This document shows, piece after piece, positions 8,428-16,418 of a DNA stretch of 64,000 bases. Each line of letters starts with the position of its first letter. The stretch's first letter is position 1. The notes under the pieces were generated by a model that worked only from the letters and a program-made list of their open reading frames with translations, was not told where the DNA came from and made no database searches. The stretch covers positions 1 through 64,000 of the forward strand of contig NZ_KB908089.1 in NCBI RefSeq assembly GCF_000382345.1, in the 5' to 3' direction. This DNA comes from Massilia niastensis DSM 21313 (lineage in GTDB: Bacteria; Pseudomonadota; Gammaproteobacteria; Burkholderiales; Burkholderiaceae_D). The position numbers and the translations under genes are program-made.

Positions 8428-10308
8428 TCAAGGCCTGGCGCCGCGCATCGCGTGCTCGCGGATGTAGGCGCCGCAGTCGTTGGCGCGCAGCGGCCGCGAG
8501 AAGAAGTATCCCTGGATCTGGTCGCACTCGGCCTTGCGCAGCGCCGCCACCTGTTCGGCGGTCTCGACGCCTTCGGCGACCACGACCAGGTGCAGGCGGT
8601 GCGCCATCGCGATCATGGCCTGGACGATCGCCAGCGATTCGGCGCTCTGGGTCATGTCCAGGATGAAGGAGCGGTCGATCTTGAGCTTGTCGATCGGCAG
8701 GCGCTTGAGGTAGGCGAAACTGGAGTAGCCGGTGCCGAAGTCGTCGATGCTGAGCGTGACCCCGAGTTCGCGCAGGCGCCGCATCACGATCTCGCTGCGC
8801 ACCGGATCGGCCATCGACACGCTTTCGGTGAGTTCGAGCTCCAGCAGGCCGGGCTCGATCCGGGCGGTGCGCAGCAGCTCCTGGACGGTGGCGACCACGT
8901 CGGTCTGCAGGAACTGGCGCGCCGACAGGTTCACCGCCACCGGAATCGCGGGCAGGCCTTCGTCGCGCCAGGCGGCCACCTGGGCCGCCACGGTGCGCAT
9001 CGCCCATTCGCCGATCGGCACCGTGAGGCCGGTTTCCTCGGCGATCGGCACGAATTCGTCCGGCGAGAGCACGCCATATTCCGGATGCTGCCAGCGCAGC
9101 AGGGCCTCGAAGCCGGCGATCCGTCCGTGCCTGAGGTCGATCTTCGGCTGGTATTGCAGGAACAGCTCTCCGGCCTCCGCGGCGCGCCGCAAGTGGCTCT
9201 CCAGGGTGAGCCGGCGTCCCAGTTCCTGGCGCAGGTCCTTCGAGAAGGGCTGGATGGTGCCGCCGCCCATGGTCTTGGCATGGCGCATGGCCAGCACCGC
9301 ATTGTTGAGCAGCGCATCGGCGTCCTCGCCGTCGTCCGGGAAGCGTGCGTAGCCGATGCTGCAGGTGAGCGAAATCTCGGTGCCGTCGGCGATGATCTGG
9401 CGGTTCACGGCGCGCAGCAGGCGCTCGAGGAGGTCGCGGGCCTGCCTGTCGTCGCCGGCGTCGTTCAGGAGCAGGACGAATTCGTCGTTGCCGGCGCGCG
9501 CCAGCATGTCGTCCTCGCGCAGGCGGTCCTGCAGGCTGCGCGTGATCGCCACCAGGGCTTCGTCGCCGGCGCGGTGGCCGAGCAGCTCGTTGAGGCGCTT
9601 GAAGCGGTCCAGGTTGAGGCAGGCGACGACGGCGCTGGCGGCGCGGTCGCGCCAGCCGACGATGCCGTCCTGGATCGCGCGGACCAGCGCATGGCGGTTG
9701 GCCAGGCCGGTCAGGACGTCGTGGTTGAGCAGGAATTCGACTTGCCCCGCGGCGGGCGACAGCTGCCCCCGGGCGGCGCTGCTGGTGAGCTGTTCGTGCA
9801 GCGCCCGGGCCGCCATCGCCAGCTGGCGGTGGTAGATCAGCTGCTCCACCATGCGCGCCAGGTCGCGCAGGGTGTCGAGGTCGGCCTCGCTGATCCGGTG
9901 CGGCAGGCGGTCCATGACGCACAGGGTGCCCAGCTTCATCCGGTCCACCGAATACAGCTGCACCCCGGCGTAGAAGCGCACGCGCGGGCCGCCCGTCACC
10001 AGCGGATTGTCGGAGAAGCGCGGGTCGTTGGCGGCATCGGGCACCACCAGCGGCTCGTCGCTCAGGATGGCGTGGCCGCAGAACGAGACGTCGCGCCCGG
10101 TCGAGGTTTCCTTCAGGCCGCAGCGCGACTTGAACCACTGGTTGCCGCGGTCGACCAGCGAGATGACGGACATCGGCATCCCGAGCAGGCGGCTCGCCAT
10201 CCGCGTGATGCGGTCGAACGACTCTTCCGGTGAACTGCCGAGCAGGTTGGTGGCGTGCAGCGCCGCCAGGCGCTGCGCTTCGTCGGTGGGTATGCGTGGT
10301 TGTTCCAT
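8428..10308 (-). CDS. GAF-GGDEF-EAL protein, probable cyclic-di-GMP phosphodiesterase
   Basis: A 626-residue soluble protein. Domains are GAF (about 25-165, ending FYAGVQLYSVDRMKLGTLC), GGDEF (about 195-350) and EAL (about 370-615). The GGDEF signature is degenerate (AGNDEF), so cyclase activity is doubtful, while the EAL domain keeps FEALLRW, NLSARQF, ELTES and DDFGTGYSS, which carry the metal and catalytic residues. It should therefore hydrolyse cyclic-di-GMP, with the GAF domain as sensor. I chose the ATG at 10308; an open frame continues upstream but lacks domain content. It is last in a leftward operon with a second EAL protein and a receiver. Confidence 0.88.
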   Translation of the reverse strand: MEQPRIPTDEAQRLAALHATNLLGSSPEESFDRITRMASRLLGMPMSVISLVDRGNQWFKSRCGLKETSTGRDVSFCGHAILSDEPLVVPDAANDPRFSDNPLVTGGPRVRFYAGVQLYSVDRMKLGTLCVMDRLPHRISEADLDTLRDLARMVEQLIYHRQLAMAARALHEQLTSSAARGQLSPAAGQVEFLLNHDVLTGLANRHALVRAIQDGIVGWRDRAASAVVACLNLDRFKRLNELLGHRAGDEALVAITRSLQDRLREDDMLARAGNDEFVLLLNDAGDDRQARDLLERLLRAVNRQIIADGTEISLTCSIGYARFPDDGEDADALLNNAVLAMRHAKTMGGGTIQPFSKDLRQELGRRLTLESHLRRAAEAGELFLQYQPKIDLRHGRIAGFEALLRWQHPEYGVLSPDEFVPIAEETGLTVPIGEWAMRTVAAQVAAWRDEGLPAIPVAVNLSARQFLQTDVVATVQELLRTARIEPGLLELELTESVSMADPVRSEIVMRRLRELGVTLSIDDFGTGYSSFAYLKRLPIDKLKIDRSFILDMTQSAESLAIVQAMIAMAHRLHLVVVAEGVETAEQVAALRKAECDQIQGYFFSRPLRANDCGAYIREHAMRGARP

Positions 10309-10333
10309 GGGGTCCCGGGAAGATGCGGCGCGC

Positions 10334-10465
10334 TCAGGCCGGCGGCTCGCCGCGCGCTGCGGCCAGGCCTGTGCCTGCGTACTCGAACACATCGCGCACC
10401 CGGGCGAGGGTGGCTTCGTCGAGCTCGGACGACGGGGCGGGGCGCGGCGATTCCATCCTCTGCAT
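10334..10465 (-). CDS. Possible small protein between two EAL genes
   Basis: A 43-residue open frame starting MQRMESPRPAP, with an acidic-amphipathic stretch (LDEATLARVRDVFEYAG). GGAGAG lies four bases before the ATG at 10465, and the frame ends 25 bases before the next EAL gene. It resembles no family I recognise. It may be a real small gene or a leader that couples translation of the downstream phosphodiesterase; equally it may be chance in GC-rich DNA. Confidence 0.35.
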   Translation of the reverse strand: MQRMESPRPAPSSELDEATLARVRDVFEYAGTGLAAARGEPPA

Positions 10466-10567
10466 TCTGCTCTCCATGAAACGCTCATTCCACGGATTAA
10501 AACATATCCGGGCCTGGCCTGCCGTTCCGTTCGGTGCGCAGCCTGTGCCGCGCATGGCCGCCGCCTG

Positions 10568-12625
10568 TCAGCCGGCCAGGGCCGCCGGCGCCGGCGCGGC
10601 ATGGCCACCCGCCATGCTGGCCTGGACGATAAAGGCGGTGGCCTCCGCCGCGTTCAGCGGAAAGGCGTAGTAGTGCCCCTGGATCTCGTCGCAGCGCCAG
10701 CCGCGCAGCATGGCGTACTGCTGCTCGGTCTCGACCCCCTCGGCGATCACCGACAGGCCCAGGTTGTGGCCGAGGCCGATCACGGCCTGCACGATCTGGG
10801 CGTCGCCGGTGTGGGGCGCGAGGTGGCGCACGAAGGACTGGTCGATCTTCAGCTTGTGGATCGGGAAGCGCTTCAGGTAAGCCAGGCTCGAATAGCCGGT
10901 GCCGAAATCGTCGATCGACAGCTGCAGGCCCAGCTCGCGCAGCGCGCGCAGCACATCGATCGCGCGCTCGCCGCCCGCGAACACCACGCCTTCGGTGATC
11001 TCGAGCTCGATGGTGTCGGGACGCGCGCCGCTCGCGTGCAGGGCCTGGCAGACGTTGTCGAGGAAGCTGCCGTGCGAGAAGTGGCGCGGCGAGATGTTGA
11101 CGGCGATGGTCAGCGGCTGCGCGCCGAGGCGCTGCCACAGGGCCGCCTGCTGGCAGACCTGGCGCAGCACCCAGTTGCCGAGCGCGATGATCTGCCCGGT
11201 TTCCTCGGCCAGCGGGATGAACTCGGAAGGCGGCACCATCTCGCCCCGGTGGCGCCAGCGCAGCAGCGCTTCGAAGCCGACCAGCGCATTGGTCGACAGG
11301 CATTGCTGGGGCTGGTAATACACTTCCAGCTCGCCGCGCTCGATGGCCCGCCGCAGGCCGGCTTCCAGCCCGAGCCGGTGTTCGGTGCGGGCGTTCAGTT
11401 CGCGCGAATAGGCGAGCAGCTGGTCGCCGCCGGCGCGGCGCGCCTGGCGCAGGGCGGCGTCGGCATTGCGCAGCAGGGCGCCGGGCGTGATGCCGTCGTC
11501 CGGGAAGCCGGCCGCGCCCAGGCTCAGGCTGGAGAACAGTTCGTGGTTGTCGCAGGTGAACGGGGTGCGCACGCTGCACAGCAGCGCATCGGTGGCATCG
11601 GCCAGCGCCGGGTCGTGGCGCGCCAGGCGGTACAGCACGGCGATGTTGGCCCCGTCCAGGCGGAACACCTGGCCGCCATGGCGCTGGGCGGTGGCGTCGA
11701 TGCGCGCCACCAGGCTCTGGATCATGCGGTCGCCGAAGCCGTGTCCATAGCCGCCGACCACCGCGCCGAAGCGGTCGATGGTGCCCAGCACCACGGTGTA
11801 GGGCTGCTCGGGCAGTTCCTGCAGGCGCAGCTCGAAGGTGCGGCGGTCGGGCAGGCCGGTGAGCGGATCGTGGCCGGCCTGGTGCGCGAGTTCGTCCTCG
11901 GAGCGGAAGCGCACCCAGATGTGGTACATCATGAAGATCGCCGTCAGCAGGGACAGCACATTGAACATGTGGACCATGCGCGTGATGCCGGCCACGCTGG
12001 CCTCGGTCGCGTTGCTGGAAGCGGTGATGGCGGCGCGCGACCGTCCTTCCAGGACCTGGATGGTGTCGCGCAGCTTGATCAGGTCGCGGTTGATCGCCGC
12101 CAGCATGGTGCGCTCGGCGCGGCGCGGCGCCTGCTGCGCGGCCAGCGCCTGGGCATAGCGCGGTCCGGCGCGCGTGATGCGGCTGGCGACGGTGCGCAGC
12201 TGGGCCACCTCGGGATCGTCGCCCATGCCTTCGCGCAGGCGCGCCAGGCCGAGGGTCAGGTCTTCGCCGAAGGCTTCGTCGGTTTCCAGGAAGCGCTCGA
12301 CCGCGCCGCGCCGGCCTTCGAGCCGGTTGATCGCGTGGTGATAGCGCTGGGTCGCGTCTTCGAGGTGGGCCAGCTCGCCCAGCAGCGGCACCTGGTGCTC
12401 GAACAGCGGCGCGCTGCGGAGTCGGATCTGGGCGGTGGTGCGTTCCATCATGACCGACAGCACGATGCCGCAGCCGATCACCGTGGCCAGCAGCGCGTAC
12501 ACGGCGGGCCGGTAGCGCTGCGCCGCCAGGCGCTGCGACAGCGTCAGCAGGCGGCGGCCGATGCCCGGTCCGCCGCGTGCGACGGGAGCGTCATCGATGC
12601 TTGGCCAGGAAAAGATGCGGGTCAT
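10568..12625 (-). CDS. Membrane GGDEF-EAL protein with a degenerate GGDEF domain
   Basis: A 685-residue inner-membrane protein. Transmembrane segments at about residues 39-60 and 217-237 enclose a helical periplasmic sensor of about 155 residues. A GGDEF-like domain follows (about 250-405), but the signature is replaced by LDGAN, so it cannot be a normal cyclase. The EAL domain (about 420-665) keeps EALLRW, VNISPRHF, ITEGV and DDFGTGYSS, and is probably an active cyclic-di-GMP phosphodiesterase. The start is the ATG at 12625, 14 bases after the stop of the receiver gene. The periplasmic four-helix-like domain would be the signal input; its ligand is unknown. Confidence 0.87.
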   Translation of the reverse strand: MTRIFSWPSIDDAPVARGGPGIGRRLLTLSQRLAAQRYRPAVYALLATVIGCGIVLSVMMERTTAQIRLRSAPLFEHQVPLLGELAHLEDATQRYHHAINRLEGRRGAVERFLETDEAFGEDLTLGLARLREGMGDDPEVAQLRTVASRITRAGPRYAQALAAQQAPRRAERTMLAAINRDLIKLRDTIQVLEGRSRAAITASSNATEASVAGITRMVHMFNVLSLLTAIFMMYHIWVRFRSEDELAHQAGHDPLTGLPDRRTFELRLQELPEQPYTVVLGTIDRFGAVVGGYGHGFGDRMIQSLVARIDATAQRHGGQVFRLDGANIAVLYRLARHDPALADATDALLCSVRTPFTCDNHELFSSLSLGAAGFPDDGITPGALLRNADAALRQARRAGGDQLLAYSRELNARTEHRLGLEAGLRRAIERGELEVYYQPQQCLSTNALVGFEALLRWRHRGEMVPPSEFIPLAEETGQIIALGNWVLRQVCQQAALWQRLGAQPLTIAVNISPRHFSHGSFLDNVCQALHASGARPDTIELEITEGVVFAGGERAIDVLRALRELGLQLSIDDFGTGYSSLAYLKRFPIHKLKIDQSFVRHLAPHTGDAQIVQAVIGLGHNLGLSVIAEGVETEQQYAMLRGWRCDEIQGHYYAFPLNAAEATAFIVQASMAGGHAAPAPAALAG

Positions 12626-12639
12626 GAACCGGTGGCGTC

Positions 12640-13023
12640 TCAATAGATCTGGGGTTCCTGGGACAGGGCGAATTCGATGCATCTTATCATGATGTCACCT
12701 TCGAAAGGCTTGATCAGGAAACATTTGGCGCCGCCCGCGAAAGCCCGCTTGCGCAGCGCTTCGTCGTCCAGGGCGGTGAGGAAGATGAGCGGCAGGCGAT
12801 GGCCGTCGCGGCGCAGGCGCTCCTGCAGGTCGAGGCCGCTCATGCCGGGCAACTGGACGTCGGTGATCAGGAGGGCGCTGGCGTCGGCCGCGCCGGCCTC
12901 GAGGAACTGTTCGGCCGATTCGTACAGGCCGGCGTCGTAGCCGGCCGGGCGGACCAGGCCGCCGAGCGCATGGCGCAGCATCTGCTCGCTGTCGATGATC
13001 GAAATGCGTCGCTGCTCTGGCAC
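12640..13023 (-). CDS. Stand-alone response-regulator receiver
   Basis: A 127-residue single-domain receiver. The phospho-acceptor is Asp55 (ITDVQLPGMSG), with Thr83 in FLTA and Lys105 in LIKPF. The acidic pocket has only Asp11 plus Glu13 (IIDSEQ) instead of a neighbouring acidic pair. There is no output domain. It is first in a leftward operon with two EAL phosphodiesterases, so it may relay phosphorylation to one of them by protein contact. No histidine kinase is adjacent. ATG at 13023. Confidence 0.88.
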   Translation of the reverse strand: MPEQRRISIIDSEQMLRHALGGLVRPAGYDAGLYESAEQFLEAGAADASALLITDVQLPGMSGLDLQERLRRDGHRLPLIFLTALDDEALRKRAFAGGAKCFLIKPFEGDIMIRCIEFALSQEPQIY

Positions 13024-13317
13024 CTGCGGCTCCCGGTCAGGATGGGGATATCCCGTTCATGCTGGCAGGATAATCCCGAACTGCGGTCGGTGGAATCATG
13101 CTGGGGAGGGGGCGGCGGCGGCCCTCCTGTTTCGACCGAGTATAGGTGAAGCAGACTCGGCGGGGAACGCGCGCGGTGCAAACTCCGGAACAGGCGGGCC
13201 TTACCAATGTCTAGTGTTGTTCTTCGGTCACTCCGCCTATCATCCCCGCATCCGGCGCCAGGGGCGGGAGCGCAGCCGGTCGGGGCGACAAGCCGGGGTG
13301 GGTCCGCCGGGATGGTG

Positions 13318-13332
13318 ATCGAAATTTTCGAT
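13318..13332. promoter_or_regulatory. Palindromic candidate operator 1 upstream of pirin
   Basis: ATCGAAATTTTCGAT is a perfect 7+1+7 palindrome in a locally AT-rich patch, 150 bases before the pirin start. It satisfies the T-N11-A pattern of LysR-type binding sites. A second, similar palindrome lies 124 bp downstream. Confidence 0.5.
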
Positions 13333-13441
13333 GATATGGCAGTAAATTATCCGTTTTTCTTCCCCAATAGGAACGCGCATAATGGCTCCATCGTATCGAA
13401 CAGCACGGGAAGCAGGGAACAGCGAAAGCGCGAACCTGATG

Positions 13442-13456
13442 ATCGAAGTGTTCGAT
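13442..13456. promoter_or_regulatory. Palindromic candidate operator 2 upstream of pirin
   Basis: ATCGAAGTGTTCGAT matches the site at 13318-13332 in 13 of 15 positions and again fits T-N11-A. It ends 26 bases before the pirin ATG, close to the ribosome site AAAGGAG (13470-13476), where a bound repressor would block transcription. Confidence 0.5.
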
Positions 13457-13482
13457 GATCTGAATAACGAAAGGAGCACATC

Positions 13483-14184
13483 ATGTTGGACGTACGTAAA
13501 AGCAACGAACGCGGCGCTGCAAGCTTTGGCTGGTTGAAATCCCGCCACACCTTTTCCTTCGGCCACTACTACGATCCGAAGCACATGGGGTTCGGCCCGC
13601 TGCGGGTGATCAACGAAGACAATGTGGCGCCGGGCCGCGGCTTCGACTCCCACGGCCACCGCGACATGGAGATCATCTCCTATGTGCTGGACGGCGCGCT
13701 GGAGCACAAGGACAGCATGGGCAACGGTTCGGTGCTGCGCTACGGCGACGTCCAGCGCATGAGCGCGGGCAGCGGCGTGGTGCACAGCGAGTACAACCAC
13801 TCGAAGACCGAAGGCGTGCACTTCCTGCAGATCTGGATCGAGCCGGACAGCGTCGGCGCGGCCCCGGGCTACGAGGAAAAGCACTTCGACGCCGCGTCCA
13901 AGGCCGGGCGCCTGCGCCTGATCGCTTCCAGCGACGGCCGCGACGGCTCGGTGTCGATGCGCCAGGACGCCGAGATCTACGCCGCCATCGTCGACGGCGA
14001 CGATGCGCTGACCCACGCGCTGCGCGCCGGCCGCCAGGCCTACGTCCACGTGGTGCGCGGCCGGGTCACGGTCAACGGCGTGGAGCTGGCCGGCGGCGAC
14101 GCGCTCAAGCTGGCCGATGAACAGGCGGTCACGCTGGCCCGCGCCGAGGCGGCCGAAGTGCTGCTGTTCGACCTGCCGCAGTAG
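13483..14184 (+). CDS. Pirin-family bicupin (YhhW-like)
   Basis: A 233-residue cytoplasmic bicupin. The N-terminal cupin has the full pirin metal site His57, His59 (SHGHRDME), His101 and Glu103 (HSEYN), at the same positions as E. coli YhhW, which has quercetinase activity. The second cupin (about 135-230) lacks metal ligands, as usual. ATG at 13483 follows AAAGGAG. OsmC lies 56 bases downstream on the same strand, so the pair may be one stress-responsive transcript. Physiological substrate is unknown for most pirins. Confidence 0.9.
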   Translation: MLDVRKSNERGAASFGWLKSRHTFSFGHYYDPKHMGFGPLRVINEDNVAPGRGFDSHGHRDMEIISYVLDGALEHKDSMGNGSVLRYGDVQRMSAGSGVVHSEYNHSKTEGVHFLQIWIEPDSVGAAPGYEEKHFDAASKAGRLRLIASSDGRDGSVSMRQDAEIYAAIVDGDDALTHALRAGRQAYVHVVRGRVTVNGVELAGGDALKLADEQAVTLARAEAAEVLLFDLPQ

Positions 14185-14240
14185 GCATTGCATCCCGGCG
14201 GCGCGCCTGCGCCGCCGGCAACGACGACAAGGAGTGACCA

Positions 14241-14624
14241 ATGGAAGTGACCATCGCGCGTGGTACCGGAAAGATGCAGCACGTGATCCGGATCGGCAAG
14301 CACCAGCTGCTGACCGACGTCGCCGAGGCGATCGGCGGCGAGGACACCGGGCCGGAACCGCACGACCTGCTGGCCGCCTCGCTGGCCGCCTGCACCGCGC
14401 TGACCGTGACGCTGTATGCGAAGCGCAAGGGCATGGCGCTGGAGGATATCCGGGTGAGCGTCAGCCACCACGACAAGGATGGGGCGTACGAGATGAACCG
14501 CCATATCGAATACATCGGCGCGCTGAGCGCGGAAGAGCGGGAGCGCCTGACCGGGATCGCCAACAAGTGCCCGGTCCACAAGACGCTGACCGGCACGATC
14601 CGGATCAACACCGAGGCCGTCTAG
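14241..14624 (+). CDS. OsmC/Ohr-family peroxiredoxin-like protein
   Basis: A 127-residue small redox protein. Both catalytic cysteines of the OsmC/Ohr fold are present: Cys51 in LAACTALTV and Cys110 in NKCPVHK. It would reduce organic hydroperoxides with a dithiol donor. The sequence (DLLAASLAACTALT, ANKCPVHKTL) is closer to the OsmC/YhfA subgroup than to Ohr. AAGGAG precedes the ATG. It is probably co-transcribed with pirin. Confidence 0.88.
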   Translation: MEVTIARGTGKMQHVIRIGKHQLLTDVAEAIGGEDTGPEPHDLLAASLAACTALTVTLYAKRKGMALEDIRVSVSHHDKDGAYEMNRHIEYIGALSAEERERLTGIANKCPVHKTLTGTIRINTEAV

Positions 14625-14994
14625 GCGGCCTGCACCCGGCCGCCGGGCCTGGATCCGGACCCGGGGCCGCTCCCGGCGGGAGTAGGGCAGGCATGTCATC
14701 CAATAACGCAATTAACGGAAAGAGGGCGCCGCGCCATCCATCTTCGGGGGAATGCAATTAACGGAAAGAGGGGCCGCTCCCTTCAGGGAATCGCCATCGA
14801 CGCAGCGGCATGGTGCCTGCGGCCGCCCCCATCGGGAACGCAATTAACGGAACGAGGGGCGCCGCCCACCCGCCGCCGGTGCGCGGAAAATGCAATTAAC
14901 GAAAAGTGGGGCCCACAGCCCACACTGCGGCGAGCAGGACGAACCCCGGCTGCCGGGTAACCCGGTGTCGACACCCCTCGATCAATACGAAGGC
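14625..14994. other. Convergent intergenic region carrying short repeats
   Basis: 370 bases between the 3' ends of osmC-like and the LysR gene. It has no credible gene and contains the four direct repeats at 14705-14913, described separately. I see no clear terminator with a T-run. Confidence 0.6.
14705..14913 (+). repeat. Four degenerate direct repeats around GCAATTAACGGAAAGAGGGG
   Basis: The unit AAYGCAATTAACGGAAAGAG followed by GGGSC recurs at 14705-14730, 14751-14775, 14837-14863 and 14889-14913. All four are in the same orientation and each runs into GCC-rich sequence. CAATTAAC starts are 46, 86 and 52 bases apart. Copies differ at one to three positions (copy 3 AACGAGG, copy 4 GAAAAGTGG). 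The AATTAAC core stands out in this GC-rich DNA. The repeats lie between two convergent genes, so they are unlikely to be ordinary promoter operators. Function unknown. Confidence 0.85.
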
Positions 14995-15939
14995 CTAGCA
15001 GGTGCGCGCAATCATCCGGGCAAACGGCGAACAGGTACGCACCCGCTCGATCCACCAGGTCAGCGCCGCGCCTTCCTCGCCGCTGCGCCAGGCCAGGTAG
15101 AAGGTCTCGTCGGCCTTCGGCTCGACCACCTTCTTTTCCACCAGCAGTCCCTGCGCGATCGCCGGACGGGCCCAGGCCTCGGGCAGGAAACCGAAACCCA
15201 GACCGCGCACCTGGAATTCGTACTTGGTCGCCATGTCCGGCACCGCCAGCGTATCCTGGCCGAACAGCAGGCCCACCGTGCGTGCGCCCAGCAGGCGCGC
15301 CGAATCCGACACCGACACCGCCCGGTAGGGCAGCAGGTCGGCCTTGTCCAGCGCCCGGTCGACCGCGGCCAGCGGATGACAGGGCGCGACCGTGAACACG
15401 AAGCTGCTGGCGCCGATCGGTTCGGCCGTGTAGCCGCCGCCCGAAGGACCTTCGCCGGCGGCGCCCACCAGCAGGTCGACGCGCCGGTCCAGCAGTGCAT
15501 CCCAGGTGCCCGACAGCGATTCGCGCACCACCCGCAGGCGGGTCTGGTCGGCCACTTCATAAAAGGCCTTGATGTCGGCCTCGATGCCGGAGGCGCTCAG
15601 CATCGAGTCCATCCCCAGCGCGATCTCGGTTTCCCAGCCCGAGGCCACGCGCCGCACGCGCGACTCGAGGTCGCTCGCCGCGCGCAGCAGGTAGCGGCCT
15701 TCCTTCAACAGTTCGCGGCCGGCGGCGGTCAGGGCCACCTTCGGGCCGAAGCGGTCGAACAGGCGCACGCCCAGGTCGTCCTCGAGCTTGGAGACGGTGT
15801 ACGAAATCGTCGAGGGCACGCGGAACAGCTCCTTGGCGGCGCTGGCGAACGAGCCCTTGCGGGCGATGGTTTCGATGATCTGGAGGGCGTCGAGGCTAAG
15901 CTTGAGCAATTCGGTATCCTGTTGTCGGGGTGGCCACAT
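14995..15939 (-). CDS. LysR-type transcriptional regulator
   Basis: A 314-residue activator/repressor. The winged helix-turn-helix occupies about residues 10-70 (FASAAKELFRVPSTISYTVSKLE, DDLGVRLFDR), followed by a substrate-binding domain (about 100-305). The ATG at 15939 gives the usual family length; an upstream ATG at 16062 would overlap the intergenic operator. It is divergent from the XapX, hydrolase and amidohydrolase genes and very likely controls them, as is standard for LysR pairs. The effector is unknown. Confidence 0.9.
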   Translation of the reverse strand: MWPPRQQDTELLKLSLDALQIIETIARKGSFASAAKELFRVPSTISYTVSKLEDDLGVRLFDRFGPKVALTAAGRELLKEGRYLLRAASDLESRVRRVASGWETEIALGMDSMLSASGIEADIKAFYEVADQTRLRVVRESLSGTWDALLDRRVDLLVGAAGEGPSGGGYTAEPIGASSFVFTVAPCHPLAAVDRALDKADLLPYRAVSVSDSARLLGARTVGLLFGQDTLAVPDMATKYEFQVRGLGFGFLPEAWARPAIAQGLLVEKKVVEPKADETFYLAWRSGEEGAALTWWIERVRTCSPFARMIARTC

Positions 15940-16023
15940 GGTAACGGGTTTGCGGGCGCCGCTCCAAGTCTTCCCATGGTGAGGACAGCAATCTGATTCT
16001 AGCGCCCGGCCGGAGGCCGGCGG

Positions 16024-16036
16024 ATACTTTCCGTAT
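16024..16036. promoter_or_regulatory. Candidate LysR operator between divergent genes
   Basis: ATACTTTCCGTAT is a 4-5-4 inverted repeat in the 138-base gap between the LysR and XapX genes, 42 bases before the XapX start. It differs from the ATCGAA palindromes near pirin. Immediately after it, GGGCGCC (16038-16044) and GGCGCCC (16052-16058) can form a strong hairpin in the XapX leader. Confidence 0.4.
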
Positions 16037-16077
16037 TGGGCGCCGGAGGTCGGCGCCCGCACGACAAGGAGTGGACG

Positions 16078-16356
16078 ATGTACCTGATTTCACTAGGCGC
16101 CGGCGTGCTCGTGGGGATCATCTACGGCCTGATCAACGTACGGTCCCCGGCGCCGCCGGCGATCGCCCTGGTCGGCTTGCTGGGCATGCTGATCGGGGAA
16201 CAGATCGTGCCGGTGGCCAAGCGCGTCATCGAGGGAGCGCCCCTGACGGCGGCCTGGTTCGCCAGCGAATGCCAGCCGAAGATCACCGGCGTCGAGCCGG
16301 CCGCCAAGACCGCACCCAATGAAGACGACCCCGGCGCCGGCACGCGCCCCGGCTGA
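16078..16356 (+). CDS. XapX-domain small membrane protein (DUF1427)
   Basis: A 92-residue protein with two hydrophobic segments (about 2-20 and 24-45) linked by VRSPAPPAIALVGLLGMLIGEQ, the recognisable XapX motif, and a hydrophilic C-terminal tail. AAGGAG precedes the ATG at 16078. XapX proteins are short membrane proteins of unknown biochemical role, often next to xanthosine- or isochorismatase-type genes. Here it precedes a YcaC-like hydrolase by 62 bases. It may be a transport or membrane accessory of that pathway; this is inference. Confidence 0.82.
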   Translation: MYLISLGAGVLVGIIYGLINVRSPAPPAIALVGLLGMLIGEQIVPVAKRVIEGAPLTAAWFASECQPKITGVEPAAKTAPNEDDPGAGTRPG

Positions 16357-16418
16357 ACCGCCATTTCCAACGGCCGCGGCAAGCCGCCGCGGCCATCATC
16401 ACCAGAGGAGAGCTAGCC

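Larger units (their letters stand above)
13024..13482. other. Divergent intergenic region between the receiver operon and pirin
   Basis: 459 bases without a supported gene. Toward the receiver gene there is a perfect GGGATATCCC palindrome (13045-13054) 22 bases before its start, and on the minus strand a TATACT -10-like element (13144-13139) with no good -35. Toward pirin there are two ATCGAA...TTCGAT palindromes, listed separately. The middle is GC-rich without other visible structure. Confidence 0.5.

Noticed and set aside
13207..13458. Small + strand gene before pirin
   Set aside because: No ribosome site or domain, and it would overlap both pirin operator-like palindromes.
14705..14913. 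CRISPR array
   Set aside because: Only four copies, repeats diverge at several positions, spacing is irregular (46, 86, 52 bases) and no cas genes are present.
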